From positions 1 to 6,607 of the forward strand of contig JANXYA010000075.1 of the NCBI GenBank assembly GCA_025350345.1: DNA of 6,607 nucleotides, written 5' to 3'. This document shows, in pieces, positions 6,026 to 6,607 of this stretch (its first letter is position 1; every line of letters starts with the position of its first letter). The translations under genes and the position numbers were made by a program. The DNA comes from Gammaproteobacteria bacterium (GTDB lineage: Bacteria; Pseudomonadota; Gammaproteobacteria; Steroidobacterales; Steroidobacteraceae). The notes under the pieces were generated by a model. The model saw only the letters and a program-made list of their open reading frames with translations, had not been told where the DNA came from and searched no databases.

Positions 6026-6607
6026 GCCGGGCACGAGCGCGATCTGGTACCGCCGCCTGACCATCGGGCTGCTGCTCGCGCCAGTGCTCCTGTGGCTGTT
6101 CGGCCTGATCGTCCTGCCGCACGTCGATCTGGCGGTGCTCTCCTTGCGCGAGCGCGTCGCGCCGCGCCAGTACGCCCCCAGCCTCGCCCAGTTCCGGACT
6201 TTCTTCCAGGAGCCGCTCTACTGGCACGTGTTCGTGAGGACCGCGCTCCTCTCGGCGCTGGCCACCGCGCTCACGCTGCTCGTCGCCTTCCCCATCGCGT
6301 GGACGATCGCCAAGCTGGCGCGCGGCCGCATGAGCGCGCTGCTGTTCGTCGTGTGCCTGATCCCCTTCTGGGTCAGCGAGACGGTGCGCACGCTCGGGTG
6401 GATGATCCTGCTGCGCGAGTCCGGCGTGCTGCCGAGCTTCCTGGTGCACCTGGGCCTGACCAAAATGCCGGTGGAAATGCTCTATCACGACGCGACGATC
6501 CTCGTCGGCCTGGTCTACACCTCGCTCTTGTTCATGGTGGTGCCGCTGGTCGGGAGCCTGGAGAGCCTGGACAACACGCTGATCGAGGCGGCCTACAACC
6601 TGGGCGG
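6018..6607 (+). CDS. Polyamine-type ABC transporter permease (PotB/PotH family), partial at the right edge
   Basis: Inner-membrane channel subunit of the importer; 196 codons are visible, about two thirds of a usual 280-310 residue protein. It starts at ATG 6018, inside the end of the ATPase gene (ATGCCTGA, 8-bp overlap). Membrane segments seen: about 15-36 (LTIGLLLAPVLLWLFGLIVL), about 74-98 (RTALLSALATALTLLVAFPI onward), about 106-130 (LLFVVCLIPFWVSETVRTLG) and about 160-180 (ILVGLVYTSLLFMVVPLVGS). The periplasmic segment between the first two, with LAQFRTFF..PLYW (56-69), is typical of PotB/PotH. The sequence breaks off in the EAA loop, SLDNTLIEAAYNLG, the site that docks on the ATPase. 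The antisense frames across it are only shadows. A second permease (PotC/PotI type) is expected next, outside the window. Confidence 0.93.
   Translation, partial: MPEPGTSAIWYRRLTIGLLLAPVLLWLFGLIVLPHVDLAVLSLRERVAPRQYAPSLAQFRTFFQEPLYWHVFVRTALLSALATALTLLVAFPIAWTIAKLARGRMSALLFVVCLIPFWVSETVRTLGWMILLRESGVLPSFLVHLGLTKMPVEMLYHDATILVGLVYTSLLFMVVPLVGSLESLDNTLIEAAYNLG

Noticed and set aside
4580..6064. A 494-residue open frame on the minus strand opposite the binding protein, ATPase and permease start
   Set aside because: It is low-complexity, rich in Arg, Ala, His and Glu, with no recognisable domain. It lies opposite genes with full motif sets, so it is a shadow caused by high GC at third codon positions.

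Overview
The window is dense, high-GC DNA: almost all of it is coding, intergenic gaps are short, and third codon positions are strongly GC-biased. That bias produces long spurious open frames opposite the real genes. The protein types (LysR regulator, polyamine-type ABC importer with an N-terminal lipobox, YgiD-like dioxygenase) and the codon bias suggest a free-living high-GC proteobacterium. I cannot place it more precisely. There is no rRNA, tRNA, CRISPR array, insertion sequence or phage gene, and no gene-free stretch over 300 bases.

Left part (1-2751): a LysR-family regulator runs leftward off the window edge (1-670, minus). It is divergent from a three-gene plus-strand operon: a DODA/YgiD-type extradiol ring-opening dioxygenase (748-1587), an exported SnoaL-like/NTF2-fold protein (1598-2155) and an NAD(P)H-dependent FMN reductase of the ChrR/YieF type (2176-2751). 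Gaps inside the operon are 10 and 20 bp. The divergent gap holds a perfect 7-5-7 inverted repeat, which is the obvious candidate operator for the LysR protein. Together this looks like a small LysR-controlled module for modifying or detoxifying an aromatic or quinone compound: ring cleavage, flavin-dependent quinone reduction and an exported cyclase-like partner. The inducer and substrate are unknown.

Middle (2756-3694, minus): a probably cytosolic glycerophosphodiester phosphodiesterase, tail-to-tail with the FMN reductase with only 4 bp between stop codons. It is divergent from the next operon across an 88-bp promoter region.

Right part (3783-6607, plus): a polyamine-type ABC importer in the order binding lipoprotein, ATPase, permease, the same order as E. 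coli potFGHI. The genes are translationally coupled: 4 bp overlap with a TTG start for the ATPase, 8 bp overlap for the permease. The permease is cut by the window end, and a second permease probably follows. From sequence memory, the binding protein keeps the aromatic/Asp cage of PotF but seems to lack two acidic residues that hold the diamine. With the divergent phosphodiesterase next door, this raises the possibility of a cationic ligand other than putrescine or spermidine. None of the systems is clearly new. The points most worth checking are the LysR operator, the LysR-linked three-gene module and the ligand of the transporter.
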